Assembly (NCBI GenBank): GCA_002402945.1
Contig: DHGV01000001.1
Span: forward strand, 7,684 to 71,683
Length of the DNA: 64,000 nucleotides
Reading direction: 5' to 3'
From: Pelotomaculum sp. UBA4789
GTDB lineage: Bacteria; Bacillota; Desulfotomaculia; Desulfotomaculales; Pelotomaculaceae
Positions within the stretch are counted from its first letter, which is position 1. Each line of letters starts with the position of its first letter. Under the pieces are notes generated by a model. The model had not been told where the DNA came from, made no database searches, and worked only from the letters and a program-made list of their open reading frames with translations. Positions 54,708 through 63,841 of the stretch are shown in pieces. A program made the translations under genes and the position numbers.

Positions 54708-55733
54708 TCATATAATAAGCATGGCGTCTCCGAAACTAAAAAACCTGTACCGCTTCTCGACAGCTTCCTTGTAAGCCGCCATGACTTTTTCCCTGCCGGC
54801 CAGGGCTGAGACCATCATCAGCAGGGTTGATTTCGGCAGGTGAAAGTTGGTAACCATGCCATTGATTACTTTAAATTTATAGCCGGGATAGATAAAGATC
54901 CCGGTCCAGCCGGAGCACGGGCAAAGCCTGCCGTATTCATCAGCAGCGCTTTCCAGGCAGCGGACAGTAGTTGTGCCGACAGCGATGACTCTGCCGCCGC
55001 AGTCCCTGGCAGCGTTAACAGCCGCTGCTGTATCCGCTGAGACTTCATAATATTCCTCGTGCATGCGGTGCTTGGTGATGTCCTCCACTTTGACCGGCCG
55101 GAAGGTGCCCAGCCCGACATGCAGCAGCACCGGCACTACAGTGACGCCCATTTTTCTGATCCGCTCCAGCAGTTCCTCTGAGAAATGCAGCCCAGCCGTG
55201 GGGACTGCCGCCGACCCCGCCAGCCGGGCATAGATAGTCTGGTATCGATCCTTGTCCAAAAGAGGTTTCTTGATATAAGGCGGCAGCGGCATCACACCCA
55301 GCTCATCCAGAATCTCTTCAAAGGGGCCCTCGAAATCCATCTCAACTACCCGTCCGCCGTAATCAGTGTCTTCCAGTATCCTGCACGCCAGCAGATCTTT
55401 TTTGAAAATCACTGTGGCGCCTGCCCTGACTTTTTTGCCAGGCCGGACGAGGGCCTCCCATCGTTTGGCATCCAACTGCTTAAGCAGGAGGACTTCTACG
55501 CGGGCCCCGGTGTTTTGCTTGCTCCCCAACAGCCGGGCAGGGATAACTTTCGTATCGTTGATCACCAGGGTGTCCCCTGGTTCCAGGTAATCACACAGAT
55601 CCGTAAAACTGCGGTGTTCAAAATCCTCCCTGTCCAGACGGACCACCATCAGCCGTGAAGCATCCCTGTCCGTAACAGGCTCCTGGGCAATTAAATCTTG
55701 TGGCAGGTAATAATCAAAATCAGAAATATCCAC
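54708..55733 (-). CDS. queA: S-adenosylmethionine:tRNA ribosyltransferase-isomerase
   Basis: Transfers and rearranges the ribosyl of SAM onto preQ1-tRNA to give epoxyqueuosine. The 341-residue protein has FDYYLPQDLIAQEP, DTLVINDTKVIPARL, TAGLHFSEELL, HVGLGTFRPVKVEDITKHRM and NFHLPKSTLLMMVSA. GTG start. Together with tgt and queH it covers preQ1 to queuosine. Confidence 0.97.
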   Translation of the reverse strand: MDISDFDYYLPQDLIAQEPVTDRDASRLMVVRLDREDFEHRSFTDLCDYLEPGDTLVINDTKVIPARLLGSKQNTGARVEVLLLKQLDAKRWEALVRPGKKVRAGATVIFKKDLLACRILEDTDYGGRVVEMDFEGPFEEILDELGVMPLPPYIKKPLLDKDRYQTIYARLAGSAAVPTAGLHFSEELLERIRKMGVTVVPVLLHVGLGTFRPVKVEDITKHRMHEEYYEVSADTAAAVNAARDCGGRVIAVGTTTVRCLESAADEYGRLCPCSGWTGIFIYPGYKFKVINGMVTNFHLPKSTLLMMVSALAGREKVMAAYKEAVEKRYRFFSFGDAMLII

Positions 55734-55799
55734 TTGTATCAGTTAGCTCCTAAAATTCCCCGGTCTGCTAAAATAGCCGGAAAAAATAATAAATAAAAC

Positions 55800-55970
55800 A
55801 ATTTGACATGATTAACAGGATTTAAATCGATTAACTGGATTTAAATTTAATTATTTGAAATTCCATTATTCACCATACTCAAGGGCAAAAGATTAATAAA
55901 AATCAAATCCGTAATCTTTTTGAATTAATCCTGTAAATCCTAATAATCCTGCAAGTCCGGTCAATTTGTT
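55800..55970. repeat. AT-rich gap with repeated ATTAACAGGATTT-like units
   Basis: The 250-base gap between queA and spoIID carries GATTAACAGGATTTAAATCG followed by ATTAACTGGATTTAAAT, and at the other end inverted TTAATCCTGTAAATCC then TAATAATCCTG. The units are short, degenerate and partly inverted. No ORF or RNA gene is apparent. Confidence 0.55.
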
Positions 55971-55988
55971 TGCTTAAAAGTTAAATTG

Positions 55989-57359
55989 TCAGCGGCCGTA
56001 GTCATCAGCAAATTTAATTCCCGAATAATAGTATTTCAAAATCTCCTGGTAATCATAGCCTTTCTGGGCCATGCCGCGGGCCCCGTACTGAGACATCCCC
56101 AACCCGTGCCCCCAGCCGCTGCCTTTAAACCCTATGACGGTCAGGTTACCTCTGCTGTCATATTTATTGGTAAATTTGAACAGCGCACTTTTCAGGCCGA
56201 GCGCAGACCTCACTTTATCAGCGTTCTTGATTTCAACCCGCAAGGACTTCCCATCCGCCCCTGTACCTTTTACGGCGATCTCCATAACCCTGGCGCCCGA
56301 TGATGTGCGCTCCAGCTCAACGACGTCGGTGACCTTGCTGAATTTATAGCCGGACGCAGCCAGCTTGTCCCTTACCTGATCGGCACTGTAGGTGACCTCC
56401 CAGTTATAGTGCTTGCTGTTTTTATCATAGGGGTCTTCTTTTGTCCTGATGTAGGATAGCCTGCCGCTCCAGACGTCTTCGCTGTTTTCCGTGAAGCCGC
56501 CGCTGCTGGAGTGGAAAAAGGCGGACACTGTCTTGCCCCCTGACAGCATCACAATACCGCGTGTCCCTTCAACGGCCTTGTTGGCGGCAGCAGTTTCGGC
56601 GTCATAGCCGCCGTAAACCTGGCTCGTCATGGTGTTATACACATTAAATGTGTCACCGCGCGTAGTTTCGACACTCTGCAGGGCATAGTTCCGTGCCGCT
56701 ACCGCCTGTGCCTTTAAAGCCTCTGCCGGCCAGTCGCTGGGCATTTCGGAGGGGACAACACCGCGCAGGTAGTCCTCAATATTCACTATGTTAACTGCGG
56801 TCAGCTTACCTGCCTCCAGGCAGAACTCCAGGCCGCCTCGGTATCTCTTGCTGCCTGAGCTGCTGGTCAGGGTAATGAGGTTTAAGCCGCTGCTGCCCTT
56901 GAATTCTATCATCCTGCCGGCTGCCCTGATCGCCGGGTTTACAGTCGTCTGCAGTGAAACAGTCTTTCCGTTACCGTTGATTACCATTAATTTTTCTAAA
57001 CCCAGGTCTTTCACCACTCCGCTGGCGCTGATCACAGCAGCGCTGGAATCTGATTCGCGCACCTCGACCGGGCCTTTAAAAGAGCTGAAACTGGCTTGCC
57101 TGCCTTTAACCGCTATGCGGCTGCCCTTAATTTCCACCTGGCAGGTTTCACCTTTTTTCAGCTCAGCCAGCACTTTATCCGTTGCCAGATCGACTATTTC
57201 ATAGTTTCCGCTGACTTGAAAGTCGAGGGTTTCAGCCCCGCTGACCAGCGCCGCCCGGATTGTGCCGGCAGCAGCGGCGCATGCCTCACCAGCCTGAAAA
57301 AACACGCACAGGAGGGCGGAGATAGCTATTAGATACATTTTAAAAGTATTTAATTTCAC
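55989..57359 (-). CDS. spoIID: SpoIID/LytB domain protein, sporulation protein D-like
   Basis: A 456-residue secreted protein with a signal peptide (about 1-29), an N-terminal adhesive region and the SpoIID lytic transglycosylase domain from about residue 175: VNIEDYLRGVVPSEMPSDWP with the catalytic Glu, LKAQAVAARNYAL, FHSSSGGFTENSEDVW and GHGLGMSQYGARGMAQ. SpoIID degrades septal peptidoglycan during engulfment in spore formers, but LytB-type paralogues exist, so the sporulation role is probable, not proved. GTG start with GGAGGT. Confidence 0.9.
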   Translation of the reverse strand: MKLNTFKMYLIAISALLCVFFQAGEACAAAAGTIRAALVSGAETLDFQVSGNYEIVDLATDKVLAELKKGETCQVEIKGSRIAVKGRQASFSSFKGPVEVRESDSSAAVISASGVVKDLGLEKLMVINGNGKTVSLQTTVNPAIRAAGRMIEFKGSSGLNLITLTSSSGSKRYRGGLEFCLEAGKLTAVNIVNIEDYLRGVVPSEMPSDWPAEALKAQAVAARNYALQSVETTRGDTFNVYNTMTSQVYGGYDAETAAANKAVEGTRGIVMLSGGKTVSAFFHSSSGGFTENSEDVWSGRLSYIRTKEDPYDKNSKHYNWEVTYSADQVRDKLAASGYKFSKVTDVVELERTSSGARVMEIAVKGTGADGKSLRVEIKNADKVRSALGLKSALFKFTNKYDSRGNLTVIGFKGSGWGHGLGMSQYGARGMAQKGYDYQEILKYYYSGIKFADDYGR

Positions 57360-57430
57360 ATTTTACCTCCGCTGGTAATAATCATCTCATCCCGACAAAA
57401 TTCGGCGGATTAGGGCGATTTCCTTCTCTA

Positions 57431-57462
57431 GCAAAAAAACCGGAGCCTATGCCCGGCTTACC
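57431..57462 (-). terminator. Possible terminator after the DUF2905 gene
   Basis: Minus strand CCGG..CCGG stem starting at the stop codon, followed by seven T. The stem is short. Confidence 0.55.
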
Positions 57463-57673
57463 GGCGGATAATATAAAGAATCAGTGTCAGTAGGATGCTC
57501 AGTATGATACACGTCGCGATTGGAAAATAAAAACTGTAGTTTCCCCTCTCGATAAATATGTCGCCGGGCAGCCGCCCCAAGCCAAAAAACCTGCCGCCAG
57601 CCAGCATCAGCCCCCCCAGCACCAGCATGATGGCGCCGATAATGAGGAGCATCCTGCCGAGAGACTCCCACAT
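57458..57673 (-). CDS. DUF2905 family membrane protein
   Basis: A 71-residue protein with two membrane helices (about 7-27, LLIIGAIMLVLGGLMLAG, and 50-68) joined by FFGLGRLPGDIFIERGNYSFYFP, the family hallmark. ATG 57673 shares a base with the queH stop (TGATG). In this lineage such genes sit beside ruvB. Function unknown. Confidence 0.85.
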   Translation of the reverse strand: MWESLGRMLLIIGAIMLVLGGLMLAGGRFFGLGRLPGDIFIERGNYSFYFPIATCIILSILLTLILYIIRR

Positions 57674-58224
57674 CAAACCTTCACATCCTTTTTCCCGGGC
57701 GGGCAATAGCGTTCTTTTTCGCTGTAGATGCAACCGCAGTACTGCTGTCGGTACATGCCCATTGTCCTGGACCGTGCCGTGGCCTCCCTGTAGCCGGGAC
57801 GGAAATCCGCATAATAAAATGTTATGCCGTGTTTGACTGCCGCGGCCTGGCCGATTTCCCGGATCAGCTCGTGCTTCTGGTAGGGGCTAACCAAAAGGGT
57901 GGTGCTGAAGCAGTCAAATCCACCGCTTCTGGCTTCCTGTGCAGCCTGGTACAAACGCAGGGCATAGCATACCCGGCAGCGTTGTGACTCCCTGTAAACA
58001 GCGCCCCTGAGAAATTCCTCCAGATTATAGCCGGAGTCAAAAATCATTTCCAGGTCAATTTCAGCGGCATACTTTCCCAGTGCTTCTTTCCGCTTGATAA
58101 ATTCAGTATAGGGATGGATGTTGGGGTTGAAAAAATAGCCTGTAACCTCCATGCCCTCATCCCTTAAGCAGTCCACGGGATAGATCGAGCAGGGCCCGCA
58201 GCAGGTGTGTAGCAAAATTTTCAT
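57673..58224 (-). CDS. queH: Epoxyqueuosine reductase QueH
   Basis: Last step of queuosine synthesis in organisms without cobalamin-dependent QueG. The 183-residue protein has HTCCGPCSIYP at the N-terminus, CRVCYALRLYQ in the middle and YCGCIYSEKE near the end; these Cys bind a 4Fe-4S cluster and a second iron site. YGITFYY-like residues precede DFRPGYRE. It lies near queA and tgt. Confidence 0.94.
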   Translation of the reverse strand: MKILLHTCCGPCSIYPVDCLRDEGMEVTGYFFNPNIHPYTEFIKRKEALGKYAAEIDLEMIFDSGYNLEEFLRGAVYRESQRCRVCYALRLYQAAQEARSGGFDCFSTTLLVSPYQKHELIREIGQAAAVKHGITFYYADFRPGYREATARSRTMGMYRQQYCGCIYSEKERYCPPGKKDVKV

Positions 58225-58239
58225 AGTGTGGTATCTCCT

Positions 58240-58330
58240 GATACTTTTATCGTTTAATGTTACCAGTCAGAGCAATGGGGACACACCTCTCTAGCAGGCA
58301 TTCCTCTGGTGCCGGAGGAATGTCCCCAAT
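58240..58330. repeat. Composite GATACT leader plus GGGGACA hairpin
   Basis: 58240-58272 GATACTTTTATCGTTTAATG..; 58274-58330 AATGGGGACACACCTC..GAGGAATGTCCCCAAT with inner CCTCTGG/CCGGAGG. It ends 2 bases from the ruvB stop. Same layout as 25637-25707 and 50117-50187. Confidence 0.8.
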
Positions 58331-58332
58331 AT

Positions 58333-59358
58333 CTACCACAGGGTCTCTTGTTTTGTGTTCTTTGCCCCGCACTCCAAACCCAGGTGCTGATAAGCTAAAG
58401 GCGTGGCAACCCTGCCGCGGGGAGTCCTGGCCAGCATGCCGAGCTGCAGCAGGTAAGGCTCATAAACGTCCTCCAGTGTTTCAGACTCTTCACTGGTGGC
58501 CGCCGCCAGTGTATCCAGGCCAACCGGCCCGCCTTCAAATTTTTGAATTATGGTCAGCAGCAGCCGCCTGTCAGCATGATCCAATCCCAGCGCATCGACT
58601 TCCAGAAACTTGAGTGCTTCAGCTGCCACCTCAAGGGTGATGATACCGTCCGCCTTAACCTGGGCGTAGTCTCTAACCCTCTTTAACAGCCTGTTGGCTA
58701 CCCTGGGCGTACCCCTGGAGCGGCTGGCGATTTCAAAGGCTCCTTCCGGTGTTATCTCCACCCCAAGTATACCAGCTGTCCTGGTAACAATGAGCACCAG
58801 CTCTTCAGGCAGGTAGTAATCCAGCCGGGTAATCACACCAAAACGGTCCCGTAGGGGTGATGTCAGCAGGCCGGCGCGGGTAGTCGCCCCAACCAGGGTA
58901 AAACGCGGCAGCTCCAACCTGAGAGAGCGTGCACCCGGCCCTTTGCCGATCACTATGTCCAGAGCATAGTCCTCCATCGCCGGGTATAACACTTCTTCAA
59001 CTGTCCGGCTCAAACGGTGCACCTCGTCGATGAACAAAATATCTCCCTGGGACAAGCTGGTCAGGATGGCTGCCAGGTCGCCTGGCCGCTCAATGGCCGG
59101 ACCGGACGTGGTCCTGATGCTCACACCCATTTCATAGGCGATAATGTTGGCTAGGGTTGTTTTCCCCAGGCCGGGGGGTCCGAACAGGAGGACATGATCA
59201 AGGACTTCATCCCGCCCGCGGGCTGCCTGGATAAAGATAGAGATCATCTCTTTGACCTTTTCCTGCCCGATGTACTCGTCCAGCCTGTGGGGGCGCAGGC
59301 TTAAGTCTGCCTCAAAGTCCTCCGGACGGACGGCAGCTGAGATCAGCCTTTCCTCCAT
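58333..59358 (-). CDS. ruvB: Holliday junction branch migration ATPase RuvB
   Basis: Hexameric AAA+ motor of the RuvAB complex. The 341-residue protein has [16 protein letters not shown], Walker [12 protein letters not shown] near residue 58, Walker [13 protein letters not shown], sensor [18 protein letters not shown] and a winged-helix C-terminus. ATG 59358 follows GAGGTG; the ATG-less upstream frame is dropped. Third gene of ruvC-ruvA-ruvB. Confidence 0.97.
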   Translation of the reverse strand: MEERLISAAVRPEDFEADLSLRPHRLDEYIGQEKVKEMISIFIQAARGRDEVLDHVLLFGPPGLGKTTLANIIAYEMGVSIRTTSGPAIERPGDLAAILTSLSQGDILFIDEVHRLSRTVEEVLYPAMEDYALDIVIGKGPGARSLRLELPRFTLVGATTRAGLLTSPLRDRFGVITRLDYYLPEELVLIVTRTAGILGVEITPEGAFEIASRSRGTPRVANRLLKRVRDYAQVKADGIITLEVAAEALKFLEVDALGLDHADRRLLLTIIQKFEGGPVGLDTLAAATSEESETLEDVYEPYLLQLGMLARTPRGRVATPLAYQHLGLECGAKNTKQETLW

Positions 59359-59387
59359 AATTATGCACCTCAAAATTTTATTATAAT

Positions 59388-59978
59388 TTACTTCTTCATC
59401 AGCAGGCGCAGGGCGCTTTTAACCAACTGCTCCACCTGCGGGTTTTCCAAGCCAGAGAGCGCTTCTTTCACTGCCCTGCGGGCCTCCACAGGCGAATAGC
59501 CCAGAGCCTCCAGCGCGTCCAAAGCATCTATCTCCCGGCCAATACCAATACTCTCAGGATCTGCAGCAGTGATCAGGCCAGCTACCTTGTCTTTTAATTC
59601 GAGGACGATCCTGCCGGCCGTCTTTTTGCCGATACCTGGCACCCTGGTCAGCAGGGCGATATCTTCACCGGCGATGGCCCTGCCAAGTTCAGATGGCGTG
59701 TAGATAGACAGGACAGCCAGGGCCCCCTTAGGCCCGACACCTGATACGTTCAGCAGCTTTAAAAAGAAACCCAGTTCGCTTTCGCTCTGGAAGCCGTACA
59801 GGTAAAATCCATCATCCCTGACTACCAGGCTGGTATGCAGCATAAACTCACTGCCCTGGGCCGGCAGGCGGTACTGCAGTGATAAAGGTACCTGCACCCT
59901 ATACCCGATCCCGCCGACATCGAGCACAACTGAACCCGCCTGGATGTCAGCCAGCTTCCCTTTAATAAATGCTATCAT
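59388..59978 (-). CDS. ruvA: Holliday junction DNA helicase RuvA
   Basis: Tetrameric junction-binding subunit. The 196-residue protein has the OB fold (1-65, [13 protein letters not shown]), helix-hairpin-helix motifs ([28 protein letters not shown]) and the flexible C-terminal RuvB-binding domain ([15 protein letters not shown]). ATG 59978 overlaps the ruvC stop by 4 bases, GAGGA upstream. Confidence 0.97.
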   Translation of the reverse strand: MIAFIKGKLADIQAGSVVLDVGGIGYRVQVPLSLQYRLPAQGSEFMLHTSLVVRDDGFYLYGFQSESELGFFLKLLNVSGVGPKGALAVLSIYTPSELGRAIAGEDIALLTRVPGIGKKTAGRIVLELKDKVAGLITAADPESIGIGREIDALDALEALGYSPVEARRAVKEALSGLENPQVEQLVKSALRLLMKK

Positions 59979-60463
59979 TTTATCTTCCTCACCCATGAAT
60001 ATAGCTGCCCGTGGCATATAGCCACCGCCAGCGCGTCAGCCACGTCATCCGGGGTTGGCGCTTCAGGCAGCGCGAGAATTGTTTTTACCATGAACTGGAC
60101 CTGTGTTTTCGCAGCCCGGCCGAAGCCTGTCACAGCCTGTTTGACCTGGAGGGGAGTGTATTCAAAAACAGGCAGGCCGGAGTTTGAAGCCGCCAGCATG
60201 GCGACTCCCCTGGCATGCCCAACAGCAAGCGCGGTGCGCGCATTTTTATTGAAAAAGAGCTCCTCGACGGCAAATTGTTCCGGTTTATAAAGCCTGATCA
60301 CGCCAGTCAGCTCCGAGTAAATAGTTTGAAGCCTCTCGGACAGGGGGAACTCGGGGCTCGTCCGAACGCAGCCGCAGTCCACCAGGGAAAATTTGCTGCC
60401 GTCGTATTTGACCAAACCGTAGCCGGTAATAGCAGTACCAGGATCAAGACCCATGATGAACAT
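59975..60463 (-). CDS. ruvC: Holliday junction resolvase RuvC
   Basis: Cuts Holliday junctions symmetrically. The 162-residue RNase H-fold protein has acidic residues in [27 protein letters not shown] and the final D of [15 protein letters not shown] 60463 behind GGGGGTGG. Order C-A-B and the yebC gene upstream are the common bacterial arrangement. Confidence 0.97.
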   Translation of the reverse strand: MFIMGLDPGTAITGYGLVKYDGSKFSLVDCGCVRTSPEFPLSERLQTIYSELTGVIRLYKPEQFAVEELFFNKNARTALAVGHARGVAMLAASNSGLPVFEYTPLQVKQAVTGFGRAAKTQVQFMVKTILALPEAPTPDDVADALAVAICHGQLYSWVRKIK

Positions 60464-60537
60464 GTGTTCCCACCCCCTTTACCTGAATTATTCTACGAAA
60501 GAGGGGGCAATCCTTTTTTTGAGTGGTCAGATATCTC

Positions 60538-61269
60538 TTATTCTTCAATCTCAAAATTAGCATAGACGTTCTGTACATCGTCATGGTCTTCCAGCGCATC
60601 CATCAGGCGGATCATCAGCTCAGCTTTTTCACCCTCCAGGCTGACAGTAGTCTGCGGTACCAGGGTTACTTCAGCCGTGGCGATCTTAACCCCTGCCTTT
60701 TCGAGGCTCTCTTTCACAGCCTGGAGGCCGGCAGGATCACAAACTATTTCATAGGAGTCATCCTCAACGCTGAAGTCCTGGGCGCCGGCTTCAATGGCCT
60801 CGAGCATGATGTCGTCTTCCGTCAGCTCGTTTTCAGCCTTCTCCACAACGATAATCCCTTTTTCTTCAAACATCCAGGCCACACAGCCTGTTTCTCCCAG
60901 GTTGCCGCTGTTCTTTGAAAAGATAAACCTTATTTCCCCCGCGGTGCGGTTGCGATTGTCGGTCATGATATCAAGCATAACAGCCACACCTCCCGGGCCG
61001 TAACCTTCGTATGTTATTTCCTCGTAATTGGCTCCGCCTGTCTCCCCTGCTCCCTTCTGGACGGCACGCATGATATTGTCATTCGGGATGTTGGCTTCCT
61101 TTGCCCTCATAATAGCCGCCTTTAAACGCGCATTGCCCTCGGGATCAGCACCCCCCCGGCGTGCGGCAAGGATAATTTCTTTCGCTATGCGGGTAAATAC
61201 TTTACCTCGCTGCTGGTCAGTTTTCGCCTTTTTACGTTTGATAGTTGCCCACTTTGAATGACCGGACAT
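60538..61269 (-). CDS. yebC: YebC/PmpR family regulator
   Basis: A 243-residue three-domain protein that in various bacteria acts as a transcription regulator and, more recently, as a ribosome factor for proline stretches. Motifs: [63 protein letters not shown], and the acidic C-terminus. Upstream of ruvC by 75 bases. Confidence 0.95.
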   Translation of the reverse strand: MSGHSKWATIKRKKAKTDQQRGKVFTRIAKEIILAARRGGADPEGNARLKAAIMRAKEANIPNDNIMRAVQKGAGETGGANYEEITYEGYGPGGVAVMLDIMTDNRNRTAGEIRFIFSKNSGNLGETGCVAWMFEEKGIIVVEKAENELTEDDIMLEAIEAGAQDFSVEDDSYEIVCDPAGLQAVKESLEKAGVKIATAEVTLVPQTTVSLEGEKAELMIRLMDALEDHDDVQNVYANFEIEE

Positions 61270-61304
61270 TGTGATCCTCCTTTAAGGAAGTAAATGTAAT
61301 ATAA

Positions 61305-61325
61305 GAAAAAAGCGCTGAGCGCTTA
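61305..61325 (-). terminator. Terminator after nadE
   Basis: AAGCGC-TCA-GCGCTTTTTTC on the minus strand, between nadE and yebC. Confidence 0.75.
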
Positions 61326-61356
61326 ATGTTTTCATTTAAGATCATAAATTACCGTC

Positions 61357-62085
61357 TTACTGTGGCGGTACAGGCGGCAGCATTCTTTTGTGTTCGCTAC
61401 GCTTAATCATGCCCTCAATAATGGCCCTGGTTTCCGGGCTGCCCTCTCCTTTTAGGATGTAGCGATCCAACTCCTCGTAGGTGAAGCCCATTTCAGCCTC
61501 GTCGGTTTGTCCCGCCCACAGGCTGGCTGACGGCGCCTTGTCGATAATCTCCTGAGGCACACCCAGGAAGCGGGCATACTCACGCACTTCCGCCTTGACC
61601 AGACTGCCAATCGGAAGCAGGTCAACCCCACCGTCGCCGTATTTGGTAGAATAACCAATCATGATCTCGCTTTTATTGCCGGTGCCAACCACCAGCAGCT
61701 TCCGGCGGGCAGCCAGGAAATAGAGCGTGGTCATGCGCAGCCTAGGTTTGATGTTGGCAATGCTGAGATCTTTTTTTGATCTGTCATACGGCTCACCGGT
61801 CAGCGCCCTGACAAACGTTTCAAAGACCTCATCCAGAACAATTTTTTCCACCGGCAGGCGGAACGCATCCGCTGCCAACCGGGCATCCAGGAGATCCTGG
61901 GGATCGCTGTAGCAGGGCATCATCACACCCAGTGTCATGTCGGGACAGGCACGCTTGCATAAAGCCGCTGCCACTGCTGAATCAATGCCCCCGCTGAGGC
62001 CAAGGACAAATCCCTTAGCCCCGGAATTGGCAAGTATGGACTTTAGCCATCGGACTATGCTGTCTACCTTTTCCTGAACCTGCAT
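61357..62085 (-). CDS. nadE: NH3-dependent NAD+ synthetase
   Basis: Amidates deamido-NAD. The 242-residue N-type ATP pyrophosphatase has LGLSGGIDSAVAAALC near residue 35, KPRLRMTTLYFLAA, GTGNKSEIMIGYSTKYGDGGVDLLPIG and KAPSASLWAGQTDEAEMG. No glutaminase (nitrilase) domain, so it uses ammonia. ATG 62085 follows GGAGGG; the frame from 62109 is less likely. Confidence 0.95.
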   Translation of the reverse strand: MQVQEKVDSIVRWLKSILANSGAKGFVLGLSGGIDSAVAAALCKRACPDMTLGVMMPCYSDPQDLLDARLAADAFRLPVEKIVLDEVFETFVRALTGEPYDRSKKDLSIANIKPRLRMTTLYFLAARRKLLVVGTGNKSEIMIGYSTKYGDGGVDLLPIGSLVKAEVREYARFLGVPQEIIDKAPSASLWAGQTDEAEMGFTYEELDRYILKGEGSPETRAIIEGMIKRSEHKRMLPPVPPQ

Positions 62086-62282
62086 GCCTATCCCTCCGAG
62101 CCTGATCATCTTTTTTATATTACCATACTATAAATTATCCCACAAATAATATAGGTCACGTAACGGCTCCGGTGCATCTAAAGTCAAAAACATTATAACC
62201 GATAAATATTTTAAATGGTTCTTTTGTTTATAAATATTAGGAACATAGAGGAAAAATATTAGGCCGTGAAGAATTAAGAAAG

Positions 62283-62402
62283 CTATTACCTGAAAAGGGC
62301 AAATCCATACGAAAGTTGGAGACGCAAAGCAACGGGTCTAAAGCAAATCAACTGGGCTTTTCCAGTCGTTTTTGCCACGATCGCCGTGCTGCCGGGTGAT
62401 AC
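62283..62402 (+). promoter_or_regulatory. Cyclic di-GMP-I (GEMM) riboswitch
   Basis: The aptamer core is visible as AAGGGCAAATCC, CGAAAG, GGAGACGCAAAGC and ACGGGTCTAAAG, then a second stem (CTGGGC..CCAG region) and GCTGCCGGGTGATACC. The ends TATTACC and GGTGATA pair as P1. These match the GEMM-I consensus as I know it (GGGCAAA, GACGCAAAGC, GGxCUAA, GCCGGG). It lies 58 bases ahead of the LysM gene; TTACC-CTGACA-GGTAA (62413-62429) may be part of the expression platform. Confidence 0.85.
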
Positions 62403-62460
62403 CGTCTCGAAATTTACCCTGACAGGTAATATACTAAAACATTTTTTTAAGGGGGCGAAA

Positions 62461-63375
62461 ATGAGAGTAGTTAAAAATTTTAAACGCTTTTTACTGCCGA
62501 GTTTGCTGTTTCTATTAATATTTATCGGTGTTAGCCTGACGGGGGCAGCCATCGTGTATGCCTCCCCCTACACAGTCGTTGAAGGTGACTGTTTCTGGAC
62601 TATTGCCGAAAAACTGGGGGCTGACGTTGATTCAATTCAATCAGCCAACCCCGGCGTGGATTTTGAAGCGTTGCAGATCGGTGAACAGATTGTTGTACCT
62701 GGCACTGATGTGCCGGACACATATTTTACTGAAACCAATACCGCCTATTCCGGCGAGTCATTCAGCTACACAGTGGTTTCCGGTGACAACCTGTGGTCAA
62801 TTGCCAGCAACTTTGGTACCAGTGTTGAAGCAATACTATCAGCCAGCGGCCTGGATTCAGAATTTCTCCAGGTGGGGCAGGTGCTGTCTGTACCCGGCAG
62901 CGCTTCAGCATACCAGGAGATCAGCAGGGGTTCCGTATCCCGCAGTACCGCGGCCTATGAGGATTCGGACAGCACATATGGTGAACTGATTGCATGGAAG
63001 TATATCAATGATATGTTTCCGATGGGCAGCAATGTAACCCTTCAGGATTTTGAAACGGGACGCAAGTTCCGCATCCACCACCTGTTTGGACAAAACCACG
63101 CTGATTGCGAACCACTGACTGCCGATGATTCAGCTATTATGAAGGATATCTTCGGCGGCGAGTGGAGCTGGGATCGCAGGGCCGCCATCATCTGGCTGGA
63201 CGGTCAGCCTGTAGCCTGCTCTATGGCGGGAATGCCGCACGGCACCAGCCAGGACATCTACGGCAACGACTTTGATGGCATGTTCGACCTGCACTTCCTG
63301 AACAGCCGCACCCACGGCACAGACAGCATTGACCCGGATCACCAGGAAATGGTCCATGTGGCAGCCGGACGGTAA
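62461..63375 (+). CDS. Secreted protein with two LysM domains, c-di-GMP riboswitch-controlled
   Basis: A 304-residue exported protein. Signal/anchor helix about 12-34, LysM 1 (YTVVEGDCFWTIAEKLGADV, about 38-80), LysM 2 (YTVVSGDNLWSIASNFGTSV, about 103-147), a Ser-rich linker, and a C-terminal domain of about 130 residues with FRIHHLFGQNHADCEPLTAD, WSWDRRAAIIWLDG and HFLNSRTHGTDSIDPDHQ. That domain, rich in His and Asp, recurs in clostridial LysM proteins as far as I recall but has no known activity; it could be a metal-dependent hydrolase. ATG 62461 behind AAGGGGG. Confidence 0.88.
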   Translation: MRVVKNFKRFLLPSLLFLLIFIGVSLTGAAIVYASPYTVVEGDCFWTIAEKLGADVDSIQSANPGVDFEALQIGEQIVVPGTDVPDTYFTETNTAYSGESFSYTVVSGDNLWSIASNFGTSVEAILSASGLDSEFLQVGQVLSVPGSASAYQEISRGSVSRSTAAYEDSDSTYGELIAWKYINDMFPMGSNVTLQDFETGRKFRIHHLFGQNHADCEPLTADDSAIMKDIFGGEWSWDRRAAIIWLDGQPVACSMAGMPHGTSQDIYGNDFDGMFDLHFLNSRTHGTDSIDPDHQEMVHVAAGR

Positions 63376-63420
63376 CGGTCATCGGTCGTCGGATGTCGGA
63401 CGTCAGAATAATAAAGACCA

Positions 63421-63454
63421 AAACCCCACGGGGAATATTCCTCGTGGGGTTTTT
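63421..63454 (+). terminator. Terminator after the LysM gene
   Basis: AAACCCCACG..CGTGGGGTTTTT stem and T-run, 46 bases past the stop. Confidence 0.85.
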
Positions 63455-63470
63455 CATTTGCCCACCAGTT

Positions 63471-63514
63471 GAAGCAAGAGGAAAAGCGTGACAAGGGGAC
63501 GGATCTTGTGACAC
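63471..63514. repeat. Dispersed GGGGACGG repeat copies, degenerate
   Basis: GAAGCAAGAGGA followed by GTGACAAGGGGACGGATCTT and GTGACAC; a diverged double copy. Confidence 0.65.
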
Positions 63515-63540
63515 CTGACTTGACCGAATTAGTGCATACT

Positions 63541-63765
63541 TTAACCGGACGACAAAATCTTGATAAGCAACGAAGCTGCATCCGGGATTTCCGGCTTTAG
63601 TTCAAACGTGTCACTTCCAACCGAAACGACACCGGTGCGGACGGGTTCAAGCGTTCTGACGAACTTCTTGATGCTGATTCCAGTCCGAGCTTCGATATGA
63701 CGCGCGACTGCGAGCGCCGTGAACACAATCGTCAGATGCGCCTCGATTGAATCCCGTTTGTGCAG
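63541..63765 (-). pseudogene. Transposase C-terminal remnant (DDE family, IS1634/IS4-like)
   Basis: The minus frame reads HKRDSIEAHLTIVFTALAVA, then IEARTGISIKKFVRTLEPVR, the recognisable C-terminal end of DDE transposases of the IS1634/IS4 group, ending with a stop at 63541. Upstream the similarity is lost (LVIIILPVFWMPSLL), so only about 75 residues remain and no catalytic DDE residues are kept except possibly the last Glu (IEAH). The surrounding repeats suggest an old insertion. Confidence 0.75.
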
Positions 63766-63841
63766 GAGCAAAGAAGGCATCCAAAAAACAGGCAGGATAA
63801 TGATCACGAGCACGGGCTCTCACTACTGTAAGCAAAAATGC

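Noticed and set aside
60464..60537. LexA box ahead of ruvC
   Set aside because: No GAAC-N4-GTTC match in the gap between yebC and ruvC.
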